NCBI RefSeq assembly: GCF_024752025.1
Contig: NZ_JANTPU010000001.1
Location: forward strand, 1,612,001-1,676,000
DNA from: Pseudidiomarina sp. CB1
GTDB lineage: Bacteria > Pseudomonadota > Gammaproteobacteria > Enterobacterales > Alteromonadaceae
Length of the DNA: 64,000 nucleotides
Reading direction: 5' to 3'
How positions within the stretch are numbered: position 1 is the stretch's first letter; every line of letters begins with the position of its first letter. The position numbers and the translations under genes were made by a program. This document shows, piece by piece, positions 9,634 through 19,097 of this stretch. The notes beneath the pieces were generated by a model, which was not told where the DNA came from, did not search any database, and saw only the letters and a list, made by a program, of their open reading frames with translations.

Positions 9634-10737
9634 ATGAGTAATGGCTTACATTTTCGCCCGACACGGGCCGAAATCGATACCGACGCGCTGCGTCATAATG
9701 CTGCAATGGCTCGCAAACATGCGGGCCATTGTAAGTTGTTGGGGGTGATAAAAGCCAATGGTTACGGCCATGGCGCCGTCGAAGTGGCGCACGCCATTAA
9801 TGGTAGCGTGGATGCTTACGGTGTTGCTTTTATCGATGAAGCGTTGAAACTACGGGATGCTGGCTTTACACAACCCATCGTGCTCCTTGAAGGCTGTTTT
9901 TCCGAGGCCGAGCTTCCGGTTTGTGCACATTACAACCTTCACCCTGTAGTGCATCATCAAGCGCAGCTTGACGCTATTTTGCAGGCTCGTTTGGTCAAGC
10001 CCTTAGCTTTATGGCTTAAAGCCGATACAGGGATGCACCGGCTAGGCTTTAAGCCCGATGAAATCGAGCACTTAAGCCAGCAGCTTGAAGCCTGCCCACA
10101 AGTGGCTAGTGTGACGTTGATGACTCACTTCGCCAATGCGGATGTTCAGGGGCATCCATTAAACCAAGCACAGCTTGACCGTTTCAAAGAAGTCTGCGCG
10201 CGCACCACCCCAACTCGTGCTTTGAGTGCCGCTAACACCGCAGCCTTGATAAGTAGTGTACTGGATTTAGGTGACGAAACATCAACATGGTGCCGTACCG
10301 GTATTATGCTCTATGGCGTTGACCCAACAGATAGCTCAGAACCAGCTGAGCTATTACCTGTCATGCGCTTAATTGCACCGGTGATGGCGATTCGCGAGGT
10401 TCCAAAAGGCGCCGCGGTTGGCTACGGCAGTACTTGGGTCGCGGAACGCGACAGCCGTATTGCAACGCTGGCAATAGGCTATGCCGATGGCTATCCACGC
10501 CAAGCCCCAAATGGCACACCGGTATGGCTTAATGGCCAGCAAGTGCCATTAGCAGGCACTGTGTCGATGGATATGATCACGGTTGATGTAACGGATCTTG
10601 AGCAGGTTAATATTGGTGACGAAGCAGAATTATGGGGCCCCAATTTGGACGTTAAGACGGTCGCAGAAGCTATCGGTACCATCACTTATGAGCTATTAAC
10701 ACGGGTAGGTGAAAGAGTTCCTCGCCACTATAAATAA
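9634..10737 (+). CDS. alr: Alanine racemase
   Basis: 367 residues, the standard length. The PLP lysine is K40 in VIKANGYGHG. The second catalytic tyrosine region is AAVGYGSTW, and the C-terminal GTVSMDMITVDVTDL is intact. It interconverts L- and D-alanine. It follows the serine hydrolase by 14 bp, inside an operon with cell-wall-peptide genes, which favours a catabolic role (using D-Ala freed from peptidoglycan) over the biosynthetic one. A second alr elsewhere in the genome cannot be excluded. Confidence 0.95.
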   Translation: MSNGLHFRPTRAEIDTDALRHNAAMARKHAGHCKLLGVIKANGYGHGAVEVAHAINGSVDAYGVAFIDEALKLRDAGFTQPIVLLEGCFSEAELPVCAHYNLHPVVHHQAQLDAILQARLVKPLALWLKADTGMHRLGFKPDEIEHLSQQLEACPQVASVTLMTHFANADVQGHPLNQAQLDRFKEVCARTTPTRALSAANTAALISSVLDLGDETSTWCRTGIMLYGVDPTDSSEPAELLPVMRLIAPVMAIREVPKGAAVGYGSTWVAERDSRIATLAIGYADGYPRQAPNGTPVWLNGQQVPLAGTVSMDMITVDVTDLEQVNIGDEAELWGPNLDVKTVAEAIGTITYELLTRVGERVPRHYK

Positions 10738-10761
10738 TTTATGCCAAAATAGACCGTATCT

Positions 10762-10776
10762 AGGAATAATATTCCT
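10762..10776. promoter_or_regulatory. Perfect inverted repeat AGGAAT-N3-ATTCCT upstream of NlpC/P60 gene
   Basis: AGGAAT and ATTCCT are separated by AAT, 36 bp before the GTG start of the NlpC/P60 lipoprotein. The half-site matches the candidate RpiR motif, but the spacing is 3 instead of 5 bp. It may be the same regulator with altered affinity, or a different protein. Confidence 0.4.
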
Positions 10777-10811
10777 TCCATGAGATTCAACACGCTCGCT
10801 AGGGAGTTACT

Positions 10812-12254
10812 GTGAAAAAACTTGCACTCGCATTCGCCATCAGTCCGCTTTTGCTGGCTTGCAGCCAAGCAGAGCAAGCGACTGCCAGCTCAACGCCCGA
10901 GGCTTCGGCGGCGGTCGCAGCTGCACCAACACAGCAGTTACCCAATTACTCCACCGACGTCATTGGTGTCGAGCAGCGCTATTTAGAAGCTGAATTTTGG
11001 CTGCAACGTGTCGAACAACCGCATGCGCTAGTCATGACGCCCGACGAAATCGCAGACTTCAACGCACGTTCGTATCGCCTACAAGACGAGATGGTGTATT
11101 TAAACGAACTGCCTGACGCGTATACCGCAGCCGAGTTAACCACAAAAATTGATAGCATCAGTGGCTTGCCAAGCTACCCACGGCACTACGCCGATGGTCG
11201 CCAAGCAACTGCCGATGAACTGCAAGCTTATCGCGACGCGAGTAACTTTGCCGGTATTGCCGAAACAAACCCAGTGCGCTTTGGTTTAGTCGTCCGGCGC
11301 ACTCCAATGCGCACCTTTCCGACGCTCGATAAACTGTACAGCGAAGATCTCGATACCGATATCGATCGCTTTCAAGAAACTGGCGTGTTCCCAGGTATGC
11401 CACTGGCAATCTTACATACGAGCAGCGACGGTGAATGGTATTTGGCGCAGTCGTATCACTACTTAGCTTGGATTCAAGCCAAGCACGTTGCCATTGGACC
11501 GCGCGAAGAAGTTTTGGCATTCGCCGAAAAAGAACCGTTTGCAGTGGTAACGGAAGCCAAGGTGCATACTAACTATACGCCGAGCATGCCAGCAGTGTCA
11601 GAAGTTCAGCTCGACATGAGTACACGCTTACCATTACTCAGCGCTGAGCAAACCGGTCATAACGTGCACGGCCAGAACCCGTTTGCCAGTTACACCGTCG
11701 AAATGCCGATTCGAGATGCCAATGGCGACTTAGCTTTTACGCCGGCATTAATTCCACGCCATAACGACGTGAACGTGGGCTACCTGCCCTATACCGAAGC
11801 CAACGTGATCACCCAAGCCTTTAAATTCTTAGGTGAACGTTACGGTTGGGGCCATGATTACAACGCCCGAGACTGTACTGGCTTCGTGCTCGAGGTCTAT
11901 CGCAGCATGGGTATCGATATGCCTCGTAACTCGAGTCAGCAAGGTTACGGCGATTACGGTCAAAATGTGGTGTATGACGACAGCAGCAGTAACGCTGAAA
12001 AACTGGAGCGTCTCGACAACGCCCACGTTGGTGACTTGATTTATCTGCCAGGTCACGTGGTCATGTACCTTGGCAAGCTCAATGGCGAGCACTACGTGAT
12101 CCATGACGTACACGGTCTAAGCTACACTGATAGCAATGGCGACTACTACGAAGGCACGCTCAACGGCGTTTCGGTCACACCTTTGACCACACTAGGTTTT
12201 GGCAAAAATGACACCTATCTTGACCGCATCTACGCGATCAAGTCGGTACGCTAA
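10812..12254 (+). CDS. SH3/NlpC-P60 lipoprotein, YkfC-like gamma-D-glutamyl-diaminopimelate endopeptidase
   Basis: 480 residues from a GTG start preceded by AGGGAG. The lipobox LLAC puts the lipidated cysteine at residue 17. The long middle region carries SH3b-like segments (RRTPMRTFPTLDKLY, LAQSYHYLAWIQAKHV). The C-terminal NlpC/P60 domain has the catalytic Cys in RDCTGFVLEVYRSMG and His in LPGHVVMYLG, followed by HDVHG. B. subtilis YkfC has this SH3-NlpC layout and cuts between gamma-D-Glu and DAP in stem peptides. Its neighbour 12 bp downstream is the L-Ala-D/L-Glu epimerase, the same pairing as ykfB-ykfC, which strengthens the call. Confidence 0.85.
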   Translation: MKKLALAFAISPLLLACSQAEQATASSTPEASAAVAAAPTQQLPNYSTDVIGVEQRYLEAEFWLQRVEQPHALVMTPDEIADFNARSYRLQDEMVYLNELPDAYTAAELTTKIDSISGLPSYPRHYADGRQATADELQAYRDASNFAGIAETNPVRFGLVVRRTPMRTFPTLDKLYSEDLDTDIDRFQETGVFPGMPLAILHTSSDGEWYLAQSYHYLAWIQAKHVAIGPREEVLAFAEKEPFAVVTEAKVHTNYTPSMPAVSEVQLDMSTRLPLLSAEQTGHNVHGQNPFASYTVEMPIRDANGDLAFTPALIPRHNDVNVGYLPYTEANVITQAFKFLGERYGWGHDYNARDCTGFVLEVYRSMGIDMPRNSSQQGYGDYGQNVVYDDSSSNAEKLERLDNAHVGDLIYLPGHVVMYLGKLNGEHYVIHDVHGLSYTDSNGDYYEGTLNGVSVTPLTTLGFGKNDTYLDRIYAIKSVR

Positions 12255-12266
12255 ACAGGACAACTT

Positions 12267-13370
12267 ATGAAAATTACTGATATCAAACTTGCGAAGTTAC
12301 GCGTGCCGCTGAAAACGCCTTTTAAAACGGCACTACGCACGGTCGAATCGATTGAAGACATTGTCGTCATGGTCCACACCGACACGGGGCATGTGGGTTA
12401 TGGCGAAGCGCCAGCGACGGCGGTGATTACCGGCGATACACATGGCTCCATCATTGAAGCTATCGACCGCATCATTAAACCGAAAATCGTCGGACAAGAT
12501 GTGTCTGAACTCAACCACATCGTCGGCTTGATTCAAAACGGCATTATTCGCAATTACAGTGCGAAAGCGGCGGTTGAAATGGCGGTGTATGACCTTTGGG
12601 GTCAACTCTACGACGCGCCTTTGTATAAGATGTTAGGTGGCGGCGTGCCAACCATTTCTACCGACATTACCATTAGCGTCGACTACATCGATAAAATGGT
12701 CGCCGATTCGCTGGAAGCCATCGATCGCGGTTTTGAAACCTTGAAAATCAAAGTTGGCAAAGATATTGGTGTCGACATTGAACGCGTCAAAGCGATTTAC
12801 GCTGCGGTGGAAGGCAAAGCCCTTCTACGTCTTGATGCGAACCAAGGTTGGACTGCGAAAGAAGCGGTCTACGCGTTGAATAAGCTAGAAGACGCAGGCG
12901 TGCGCTTAGAGTTGGTCGAGCAGCCGGTGAAAGCACGCGATATCGACGGCATGAAATTCATTACCGAACGCGTCAACACGCCGGTAATGGCCGATGAAAG
13001 TAGCTTTGGTCCACGTGAAGTCATTGAGCTCATCAAAATGCGTGCGGCCGACATTATCAATATTAAGCTCATGAAAACCGGCGGCATTTCCAACGCAATC
13101 AAGATTGCCGACATCTGCTCAGTCTATGACATGCAATGCATGATTGGCTGTATGCTGGAATCAAGCATTAGTGTTTCAGCGGCCGTTCACTTAGCAGTGG
13201 CAAAATCAAACGTGATCACGAAGATCGACCTTGATGGCCCATCGCTGTGTGCCTTTGATCCGGTGGAAGGTAGCGTGAAATTTAAAGAGTCAGAGATTTC
13301 GATTAGCGATGCGCCCGGCTTAGGTGTGCAATCGGTTAAGGGTCTTGAGCCGATAAACCTAGAAAGCTAA
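12267..13370 (+). CDS. ykfB: L-Ala-D/L-Glu dipeptide epimerase (enolase superfamily)
   Basis: 367 residues. An N-terminal capping domain is followed by a TIM barrel with the KxK base motif (LKIKVGKD), the metal ligands in RLDANQGW, LVEQPV and MADESSFG, and the second lysine in INIKLMKTGG. These are the marks of the muconate-lactonizing/dipeptide epimerase group. It turns L-Ala-D-Glu released from murein into L-Ala-L-Glu for ordinary peptidases. AGGA lies 6 nt before the ATG. Its last 35 bp overlap the convergent yqaA gene. Confidence 0.88.
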   Translation: MKITDIKLAKLRVPLKTPFKTALRTVESIEDIVVMVHTDTGHVGYGEAPATAVITGDTHGSIIEAIDRIIKPKIVGQDVSELNHIVGLIQNGIIRNYSAKAAVEMAVYDLWGQLYDAPLYKMLGGGVPTISTDITISVDYIDKMVADSLEAIDRGFETLKIKVGKDIGVDIERVKAIYAAVEGKALLRLDANQGWTAKEAVYALNKLEDAGVRLELVEQPVKARDIDGMKFITERVNTPVMADESSFGPREVIELIKMRAADIINIKLMKTGGISNAIKIADICSVYDMQCMIGCMLESSISVSAAVHLAVAKSNVITKIDLDGPSLCAFDPVEGSVKFKESEISISDAPGLGVQSVKGLEPINLES

Positions 13371-13773
13371 GCGCCCCCAAAAGCAGGGCATAGCGCCCTG
13401 CTTTACTTATCCACACAATCACTAAAAACTGCCAAAATCGCAGCCGCAACATCCCCGCAATAAACGTTAGTGTATCGCCAATAAACGGCGCCCACGCAAG
13501 TAATAATGACCACTTGCCATAGCGCTCAAACCACCAGTGCCCGCGCTCTAGTGCTTTACCTTTAAACGGAAACCAACGCCGATCTTGGTAATGCAGCAAA
13601 TACCGGCCTAAACCATAATTCACCACGCTACCTAACGTATTTCCCAGCGACGCCACCAGCCAAATAAGCCAAGGGTTGTACCCAAGTTGCTGCGCCGTCA
13701 CCACCAGAATTTCTGATTGCGCGGGCAGCAAGGTGGCCGCAAGAAAGGCCACCGTAAACAAACTTAGGTACAT
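13336..13773 (-). CDS. yqaA: YqaA-family small membrane protein (DedA/SNARE-associated type)
   Basis: 145 residues with three to four hydrophobic segments (LFTVAFLAATLLPAQSE, WLIWLVASLGNTLGSVVNYGLGR, WSLLLAWAPFIGDTLTFIAG). The N-G-x-G-R and G-D-x-L-x-x-A-G signatures are those of the YqaA branch of the DedA-like family, whose role in E. coli is not well defined. The 3' end overlaps the epimerase gene on the other strand by 35 bp. Confidence 0.82.
   Translation of the reverse strand: MYLSLFTVAFLAATLLPAQSEILVVTAQQLGYNPWLIWLVASLGNTLGSVVNYGLGRYLLHYQDRRWFPFKGKALERGHWWFERYGKWSLLLAWAPFIGDTLTFIAGMLRLRFWQFLVIVWISKAGRYALLLGALSFLGLSAQDP
13380..13404 (+). terminator. Perfect 10-bp hairpin just past the epimerase stop, inside yqaA coding sequence
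   Basis: AAAGCAGGGC and GCCCTGCTTT are perfectly complementary with a 5-nt loop, starting 10 bp after the epimerase stop codon. Only a weak T-tract follows (CTTTACTTAT). It probably ends the plus-strand operon, although it is embedded in the C-terminal coding part of the convergent gene. Confidence 0.5.
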
Positions 13774-13782
13774 GACTGCGCC

Positions 13783-15864
13783 TTAGTCTTTCTGATAACG
13801 CTTAAACCAAGCCAACGTGTGCTCGATCTTGGCAATAATGCGCGATGGTTTGGCCGTGACGCCATGATACGCATCAGGTACGCGCACCATCACTGTAGGC
13901 ACTTTTTGTAACTGCAGTGCTTGGTAGAACTGCTCAGTCTCGGCCATTGGCGTGCGGCGGTCTTTCTCGCCTGTGAATAAAAGCACCGGTGTTTTGACGT
14001 TACCGACCAGCGACAATGGCGAACGTTTCCAGTAATGCTCAAGATCTTCCCACGGCAGCGCAGGAAACTGATTCTGGATCTGCCCAATAGAGCTGTCCGC
14101 AGTCAGCGTCTTACTCACCCAGTTAATGACCGGATTAGTCGCCGCTGCTGCGTTAAAACGATCCGTCAGACCCACCGCATAGGCAGTGGCGATACCACCC
14201 GCAGAGCCGCCAGCAATGAACAAGTTGTTGGGGTCGGCAATACCCATATCGATGAGTTTATCGATGCCTGACATATGGTCGGCGAAGTCACGCTCAGAAG
14301 AATAGTGGCCGTCGAGTAACATGGCAAAGTCTTTGCCATAAGACGTGCTACCGCGATAATTCACATACAACACTACATAGCCTTCAGCAGCATAGCGTTG
14401 ATGTTCAGCGGCGAAGAACGGCCCGTAAGACAGGTGTGGTCCACCGTGAATTTCAACCATCGTTGGATAACGCTTACCTTGCTCGTAGCCCGGCGGTAAG
14501 ATGTACCAGCCTTGGATGTCAGTGCCATCAAACGACGATTGGTAATTGATTTCGCGCACTTCGCCTAAGTCGCGATGCGCCAGCACATCATCATTTAAAG
14601 CGGTCAAGCTACGCGCTGTTCCCTCAGTTTGCACCGCAACATTGGCGAGGTCATACGCTGAGGCTTGGGTATAGGCGATTGCGCCCGTCGTCGATGCCAC
14701 CGAATACATGCCCATGGTATACGGACGGCTGGCGTAAACACCGCCAACATCATTCACGCGGGTCGTCAGCTCGCCGTCTAAACTTACATCGGCGACCTTG
14801 ATACGCCCACGGTCGGCGTATTGCACGGTCAACTGCTCACTGCCCACCCACTGTGGGCTATCAAGCGCACGGTCAAAGTCCTCGACGATGGCCTCCACCG
14901 CTCCCGAGCGCAACACCATGCGATGCAAACTCGCATTGCGATAAGGTTCTGCCACATTGCCGCCATGTAAGAACGCTAACTGGTCGCCGTCCGCCGACAA
15001 TGTACTGGCATATTCGTCTCCCGGCCAATCGGTGAGCTGGGTTAGGCTGTTATCAGCGAGACTAACTTGCCACAGGTCGCTCTCGCGCGACTGATACTCC
15101 CAGTCTTTAGTGCGGTTCGCACTGAAAACGATAGCTGAATTATCGGCGAGCCACGTCAGCGGGCCACGATGCTGAAACGGTCCAGTGGTGACCTGACGCG
15201 CGCTACCGCCCTCGCTTGGTACAACAAATACTTGGCTATACGACGACGGCATCACACCGCGGCCGTCACGCTGGTACAAAGTCCGTTCGACAATAATCGG
15301 CGCTTTACCCCACTTGGCCTTCTCGGGTTTCTTTACTGACTTCACACTTTTGGCGAAATCACTTTTCGGTTCCGGCACCGCCATCATAAAGGCAAGTTGC
15401 TTGCCGTCACGTGACCAAGCCAATTGACTTGGGCTTTGCTGAACCTCGGTCACGGCTGCCGTGCGCTGTTCCTCGACCCAGAAAACGTGGATTTGATTGC
15501 GCCCTGAACGGTTTGAGGTAAAGGCCAAGCGCTTGCCATCGGGTGACCAACTTGGATTGCCGTAACTGTGTTGATCGGCAAACAATGGTGTGTGTTGACC
15601 CGATTGGGTATCCACCAACCATAGGCTGCGACGCGTGCCGTCGGTCATGATATCGAAGCTATTGCGCACGTAAGCCACATAACGGCCGTCCGGCGAAATT
15701 TGCACATCATTGGCAAATTCTAAGGCGAAGATGTCTTCCGCCTGAAGTTTACTGGTTACCGCAACAGTGTGATCTGCAGTTACCGCTTGCTCTTGTGCCA
15801 AAGCAGGCGAGCTCGCCATACTGCTGGCGAGCAAGCTCAAAGAAAAGAAAAGTTTTGCGTTCAT
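13783..15864 (-). CDS. S9-family prolyl-oligopeptidase-like peptidase
   Basis: 693 residues. A signal peptide (about 1-23) precedes a beta-propeller with WD40-like/TolB-type blades (VQISPDGRYVAYVRN, PSWSPDGKRLAFTSN, LAWSRDGKQLAFMM). The C-terminal alpha/beta hydrolase has the nucleophile elbow GGSAGG, the Asp in FTGEKDRRTPM and the His in DAYHGVT. Such enzymes remove dipeptides or acyl-amino acids from short peptides in the periplasm. It lies 9 bp downstream of the yqaA start, in the same direction, but is not clearly part of the wall-recycling set. Confidence 0.88.
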   Translation of the reverse strand: MNAKLFFSLSLLASSMASSPALAQEQAVTADHTVAVTSKLQAEDIFALEFANDVQISPDGRYVAYVRNSFDIMTDGTRRSLWLVDTQSGQHTPLFADQHSYGNPSWSPDGKRLAFTSNRSGRNQIHVFWVEEQRTAAVTEVQQSPSQLAWSRDGKQLAFMMAVPEPKSDFAKSVKSVKKPEKAKWGKAPIIVERTLYQRDGRGVMPSSYSQVFVVPSEGGSARQVTTGPFQHRGPLTWLADNSAIVFSANRTKDWEYQSRESDLWQVSLADNSLTQLTDWPGDEYASTLSADGDQLAFLHGGNVAEPYRNASLHRMVLRSGAVEAIVEDFDRALDSPQWVGSEQLTVQYADRGRIKVADVSLDGELTTRVNDVGGVYASRPYTMGMYSVASTTGAIAYTQASAYDLANVAVQTEGTARSLTALNDDVLAHRDLGEVREINYQSSFDGTDIQGWYILPPGYEQGKRYPTMVEIHGGPHLSYGPFFAAEHQRYAAEGYVVLYVNYRGSTSYGKDFAMLLDGHYSSERDFADHMSGIDKLIDMGIADPNNLFIAGGSAGGIATAYAVGLTDRFNAAAATNPVINWVSKTLTADSSIGQIQNQFPALPWEDLEHYWKRSPLSLVGNVKTPVLLFTGEKDRRTPMAETEQFYQALQLQKVPTVMVRVPDAYHGVTAKPSRIIAKIEHTLAWFKRYQKD

Positions 15865-15978
15865 AGGTCGCTCTCGTTGCCTGTTGATTTGCTTTTGTTC
15901 GTATAGGATAGGTCATGAGCCTACCGAACAATCAGCGCTTTAGGCAACGATTAACGACCAAGGTGACGAATTAAGAGA

Positions 15979-16479
15979 TTAGTCGTCACCTTTCTTACGT
16001 GTGAGCTTATCGAGGTAGCCCATCGCGAACGCCGAGCCCACAAAAGTCAGGTGAATAATCACATACCATTTGATTTTTTCGACATCCACATTGTCGGCGT
16101 TCATAAACACCTTCAACAAGTGAATTGATGAAATGGCCACTATGGAAGCCGCCACTTTATTCTTCAGGCCACCCGAATCAATCTTGCCTAACCAAGCCAA
16201 CTTCTCGGTCCCACCATCAATGTCGAGCGTTGAAACGAAGTTTTCGTAACCACTGAGCATGACCATGACCAGCAAGCCGCCAACCAAGGCGATGTCGATC
16301 AAGGTTAGCGTGAGCAAAATCAGATCCACTTCGGGCATCGTGAAAATAAGCGGAATCGCATGAAAGAGTTCCTGAAAGAACTTCACACCCAGTAGCATCA
16401 CCGCCAAACTCAGGCCCAAATAAATCGGTGCCAGCAACCAGCGCAGACTGTACATCAGATTTTCGACCAAACGCTCCAT
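15979..16479 (-). CDS. yqhA: UPF0114 (YqhA) inner-membrane protein
   Basis: 166 residues from the ATG at 16479; the open frame extends upstream to 16506, but GGAG lies 6 nt before 16479 and the family begins with MER-x-x-EN. Four hydrophobic segments and the strings [35 protein letters not shown] and [20 protein letters not shown] closely follow E. coli YqhA. The function is not established in any organism I can name. Confidence 0.9.
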   Translation of the reverse strand: MERLVENLMYSLRWLLAPIYLGLSLAVMLLGVKFFQELFHAIPLIFTMPEVDLILLTLTLIDIALVGGLLVMVMLSGYENFVSTLDIDGGTEKLAWLGKIDSGGLKNKVAASIVAISSIHLLKVFMNADNVDVEKIKWYVIIHLTFVGSAFAMGYLDKLTRKKGDD

Positions 16480-16567
16480 GCAAACTCCAAAGCTAAGCTC
16501 AATCAATCAATCAAAGGATACTAGTGTAACGCCTTGCTCAACGGCTGACGAGATCTAATATTACGGC

Positions 16568-16588
16568 TGCCATACTTAAGGTATGGCA
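16568..16588. promoter_or_regulatory. 21-bp inverted repeat upstream of the bd oxidase operon
   Basis: Arms TGCCATAC and GTATGGCA surround the 5-nt centre TTAAG, about 100 bp before the cydA/cioA start. This could be an operator for a redox, NO or cyanide-responsive regulator, or a small hairpin. It is not followed by a T-tract, so termination is unlikely. No regulator can be named. Confidence 0.45.
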
Positions 16589-16689
16589 ACGCATCAATTA
16601 TTGTCCTGCAAAAAGTATGGTTTTTACCTATAAATTTCTAGCAGACCTCCTACAATTAAGTAGTTCCTAAATTATGTAGGGGTTGTCGC

Positions 16690-18093
16690 ATGGTCGAAAG
16701 TCTTTTCTCCGATGCTGATGCACTGTTTTTGGCGCGCTTTCAGTTCGCGTTTACCGTTGCGTTTCACATTATCTTTCCTGCCTTCACCATTGGTATTGCC
16801 AGTTACCTTGCCGTGCTTGAAGGTTTATTCCTAAAAACTCGCAACCCGGTTTACCAAAAGCTCTTCCGTTATTGGGTGAAGATTTTTGCCGTGGCCTTCG
16901 GTATGGGTGTGGTCTCCGGGATTGTGATGAGCTATCAATTTGGCACCAATTGGTCCGTGTTTTCCGATAAAGCCGGTCCAGTCATTGGCCCATTGATGGG
17001 CTACGAGGTGCTCACTGCCTTCTTCCTTGAAGCTGGTTTTCTAGGGGTGATGTTGTTCGGCATGAACCGCGTCGGTGAAAAGCTACACTTTTTCGCCACC
17101 CTTATGGTCGCCATTGGCACCGCTATTAGTGCCTTCTGGATTTTGTCGGTCAACAGTTGGATGCAAACCCCTGCTGGCTTCGCCATGAACGACGTCGGTC
17201 AGTTCATTGTGAAAGATTGGTTCGCGGTGGTATTCAACCCCAGCTTCCCCTATCGCCTTGCCCACATGTTACTTGCCGCCTACCTAACCACCGCATTTGT
17301 AGTCGGCGGTGTCGGTGCGTGGCACTTGCTCAAGGACCGCAGCAACGCCGCAGCGCGCAAGATGTTCTCTATGGCCATGTGGATGGCGCTACTGGTTGCC
17401 CCATTGCAAGTCTTTGTCGGTGACTTACACGGTTTGAATACCCAACAACATCAACCGGCAAAAGTTGCGGCCATGGAGGGTCACTTTAAATCTGAGACTC
17501 AGGCACCGTTGTATCTATTTGGTATGCCCAACATGGAAACTGCCGAGGTCGACTACGCAGTTAAAATTCCAGGTTTAGCCAGTTTGATTCTCAAGCACGA
17601 CGTGAACGCGGAAGTCACCGGTTTGGATGCTTTCCCTCGCGATGAATGGCCGCCTGTACCCGTAGTATTTTGGGCGTTCCGTATCATGGTAGGGCTTGGC
17701 TTGCTTATGGTCGTGATCGGCCTTTGGGCAGGCGTGCAGCGCGCGCGCGGCAAGCTCTATGAAACATCATGGCTGCATAAAGCTGCTATTGCCATGGCAC
17801 CCTCGGGCTTTATTGCCGTCGTCGCTGGCTGGATTGTCACCGAAGTTGGCCGCCAACCATGGGTGATACAAGGCTTACTACGCACCGAAGATGCCGCTTC
17901 ACCGATTGCCGCTGAAGGCGTTGGTGGCAGCCTCTTGGCCTTTATTGTGGTGTACTTTTTAGTGTTTGGTGCTGGTACTTTCTATATTTTACGCAAAATG
18001 GCCGCAGATCCAGCACAGGTTCATATTCCTGACTACGCTAAGGTCAAACCCGGCGGCATGGCGGCTGAACGCCTAATGCACGAGGAGGACTAA
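16690..18093 (+). CDS. cioA: Cytochrome bd-type quinol oxidase subunit I (cyanide-insensitive, CioA type)
   Basis: 467 residues, shorter than E. coli CydA (522), with a short Q-loop as in CIO-type oxidases. Haem b595 ligand H26 lies in FTVAFHIIFP and the b558 histidine in YRLAHMLLAAY. The quinol-site region is GDLHGLNTQQHQPAKVAAMEG, and the GRQPW motif is intact. It oxidises quinol and reduces O2 at the inner membrane with low cyanide sensitivity. It is followed after 2 bp by subunit II and then by a 35-residue DUF2474 gene. Confidence 0.93.
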   Translation: MVESLFSDADALFLARFQFAFTVAFHIIFPAFTIGIASYLAVLEGLFLKTRNPVYQKLFRYWVKIFAVAFGMGVVSGIVMSYQFGTNWSVFSDKAGPVIGPLMGYEVLTAFFLEAGFLGVMLFGMNRVGEKLHFFATLMVAIGTAISAFWILSVNSWMQTPAGFAMNDVGQFIVKDWFAVVFNPSFPYRLAHMLLAAYLTTAFVVGGVGAWHLLKDRSNAAARKMFSMAMWMALLVAPLQVFVGDLHGLNTQQHQPAKVAAMEGHFKSETQAPLYLFGMPNMETAEVDYAVKIPGLASLILKHDVNAEVTGLDAFPRDEWPPVPVVFWAFRIMVGLGLLMVVIGLWAGVQRARGKLYETSWLHKAAIAMAPSGFIAVVAGWIVTEVGRQPWVIQGLLRTEDAASPIAAEGVGGSLLAFIVVYFLVFGAGTFYILRKMAADPAQVHIPDYAKVKPGGMAAERLMHEED

Positions 18094-18095
18094 GT

Positions 18096-19097
18096 ATGGA
18101 TTACGCACTTATTTGGGCTGTTCTGATTTCGGTTGCGGTCTTCGCTTACGTTGCCCTAGATGGCTTTGACTTGGGTGTTGCCATGCTCTTCCCTTGGTTT
18201 AAAAAAGAAGAAGAGCGCGACATTATGATGAACACCGTTGCCCCCGTTTGGGACGGTAATGAAACGTGGTTGGTGCTCGGTGGCGGCGGTTTGCTGGCGG
18301 TGTTCCCGTTAGCCTATGCCGTGCTTATGCCCGCTTTATACATGCCCGTTATTGCCATGTTACTTGGCCTCATTTTCCGCGGCGTCGCTTTCGAATACCG
18401 CTTCAAGACTAAGCGCGGTAAGAAACTTTGGGATTGGTCCTTCATTGTCGGCTCATTTGTCGCGGCCATGAGCCAAGGCATTATGCTCGGCGCCATGCTG
18501 CAAGGCGTAAAAGTCGTCGACCGCGCCTATGTTGGGGGCTGGTTCGATTGGCTCACGTGGTTTACCGTGTTTTGTGGCTTTGCCGTGGTGGTTGGCTACC
18601 TACTACTGGGCGCCACTTGGCTGGTCATGAAAACCGAAGGTTCGCTGCAAGAACGCGCTTATCCGCTCGCCTACAAAGCTGGTGTCGGTCTATTCGCCTG
18701 TATCGTGTTCGTGAGCTTGTTTTTACCTTGGCAAGACGCTTACATTTATGAGCGCTGGTTCAGCTTTCCCACCTCTATTGGCTTATGGGTTCTGCCTGTA
18801 TTGTTGGTCGTACTCACCATCGGTCTGCTGAACTCACTCACAAAAAAACAGCAAGGCCGCCCGTACCTGTGGTCACTCGGCCTATTTCTAATTGCTTACA
18901 GTGGCTTCGCTGTGAGTATCTTCCCGTACTTGGTGCCGCGAGAAATCACCTTGTGGGAAGCCGCAGCCCCTGACAACAGTTTGGTGTTTCTACTGGTCGG
19001 CGCTGCCATCTTATTACCGATCATCTTTGCCTATACCGGCTACACCTACTGGGTGTTCCGCGGCAAAGTACGTGCTGATTCGGGGTATCACGACTAA
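18096..19097 (+). CDS. cioB: Cytochrome bd-type quinol oxidase subunit II (CioB type)
   Basis: 333 residues with eight to nine membrane segments. The family start (YALIWAVLISVAVFAYVALDG) is followed by FDLGVAML and WDGNETWLVLGGGG, which surround conserved charged residues of subunit II. It pairs with subunit I, 2 bp upstream. Its stop codon overlaps the start of the small DUF2474 gene (TAATG), which implies translational coupling. Confidence 0.93.
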   Translation: MDYALIWAVLISVAVFAYVALDGFDLGVAMLFPWFKKEEERDIMMNTVAPVWDGNETWLVLGGGGLLAVFPLAYAVLMPALYMPVIAMLLGLIFRGVAFEYRFKTKRGKKLWDWSFIVGSFVAAMSQGIMLGAMLQGVKVVDRAYVGGWFDWLTWFTVFCGFAVVVGYLLLGATWLVMKTEGSLQERAYPLAYKAGVGLFACIVFVSLFLPWQDAYIYERWFSFPTSIGLWVLPVLLVVLTIGLLNSLTKKQQGRPYLWSLGLFLIAYSGFAVSIFPYLVPREITLWEAAAPDNSLVFLLVGAAILLPIIFAYTGYTYWVFRGKVRADSGYHD

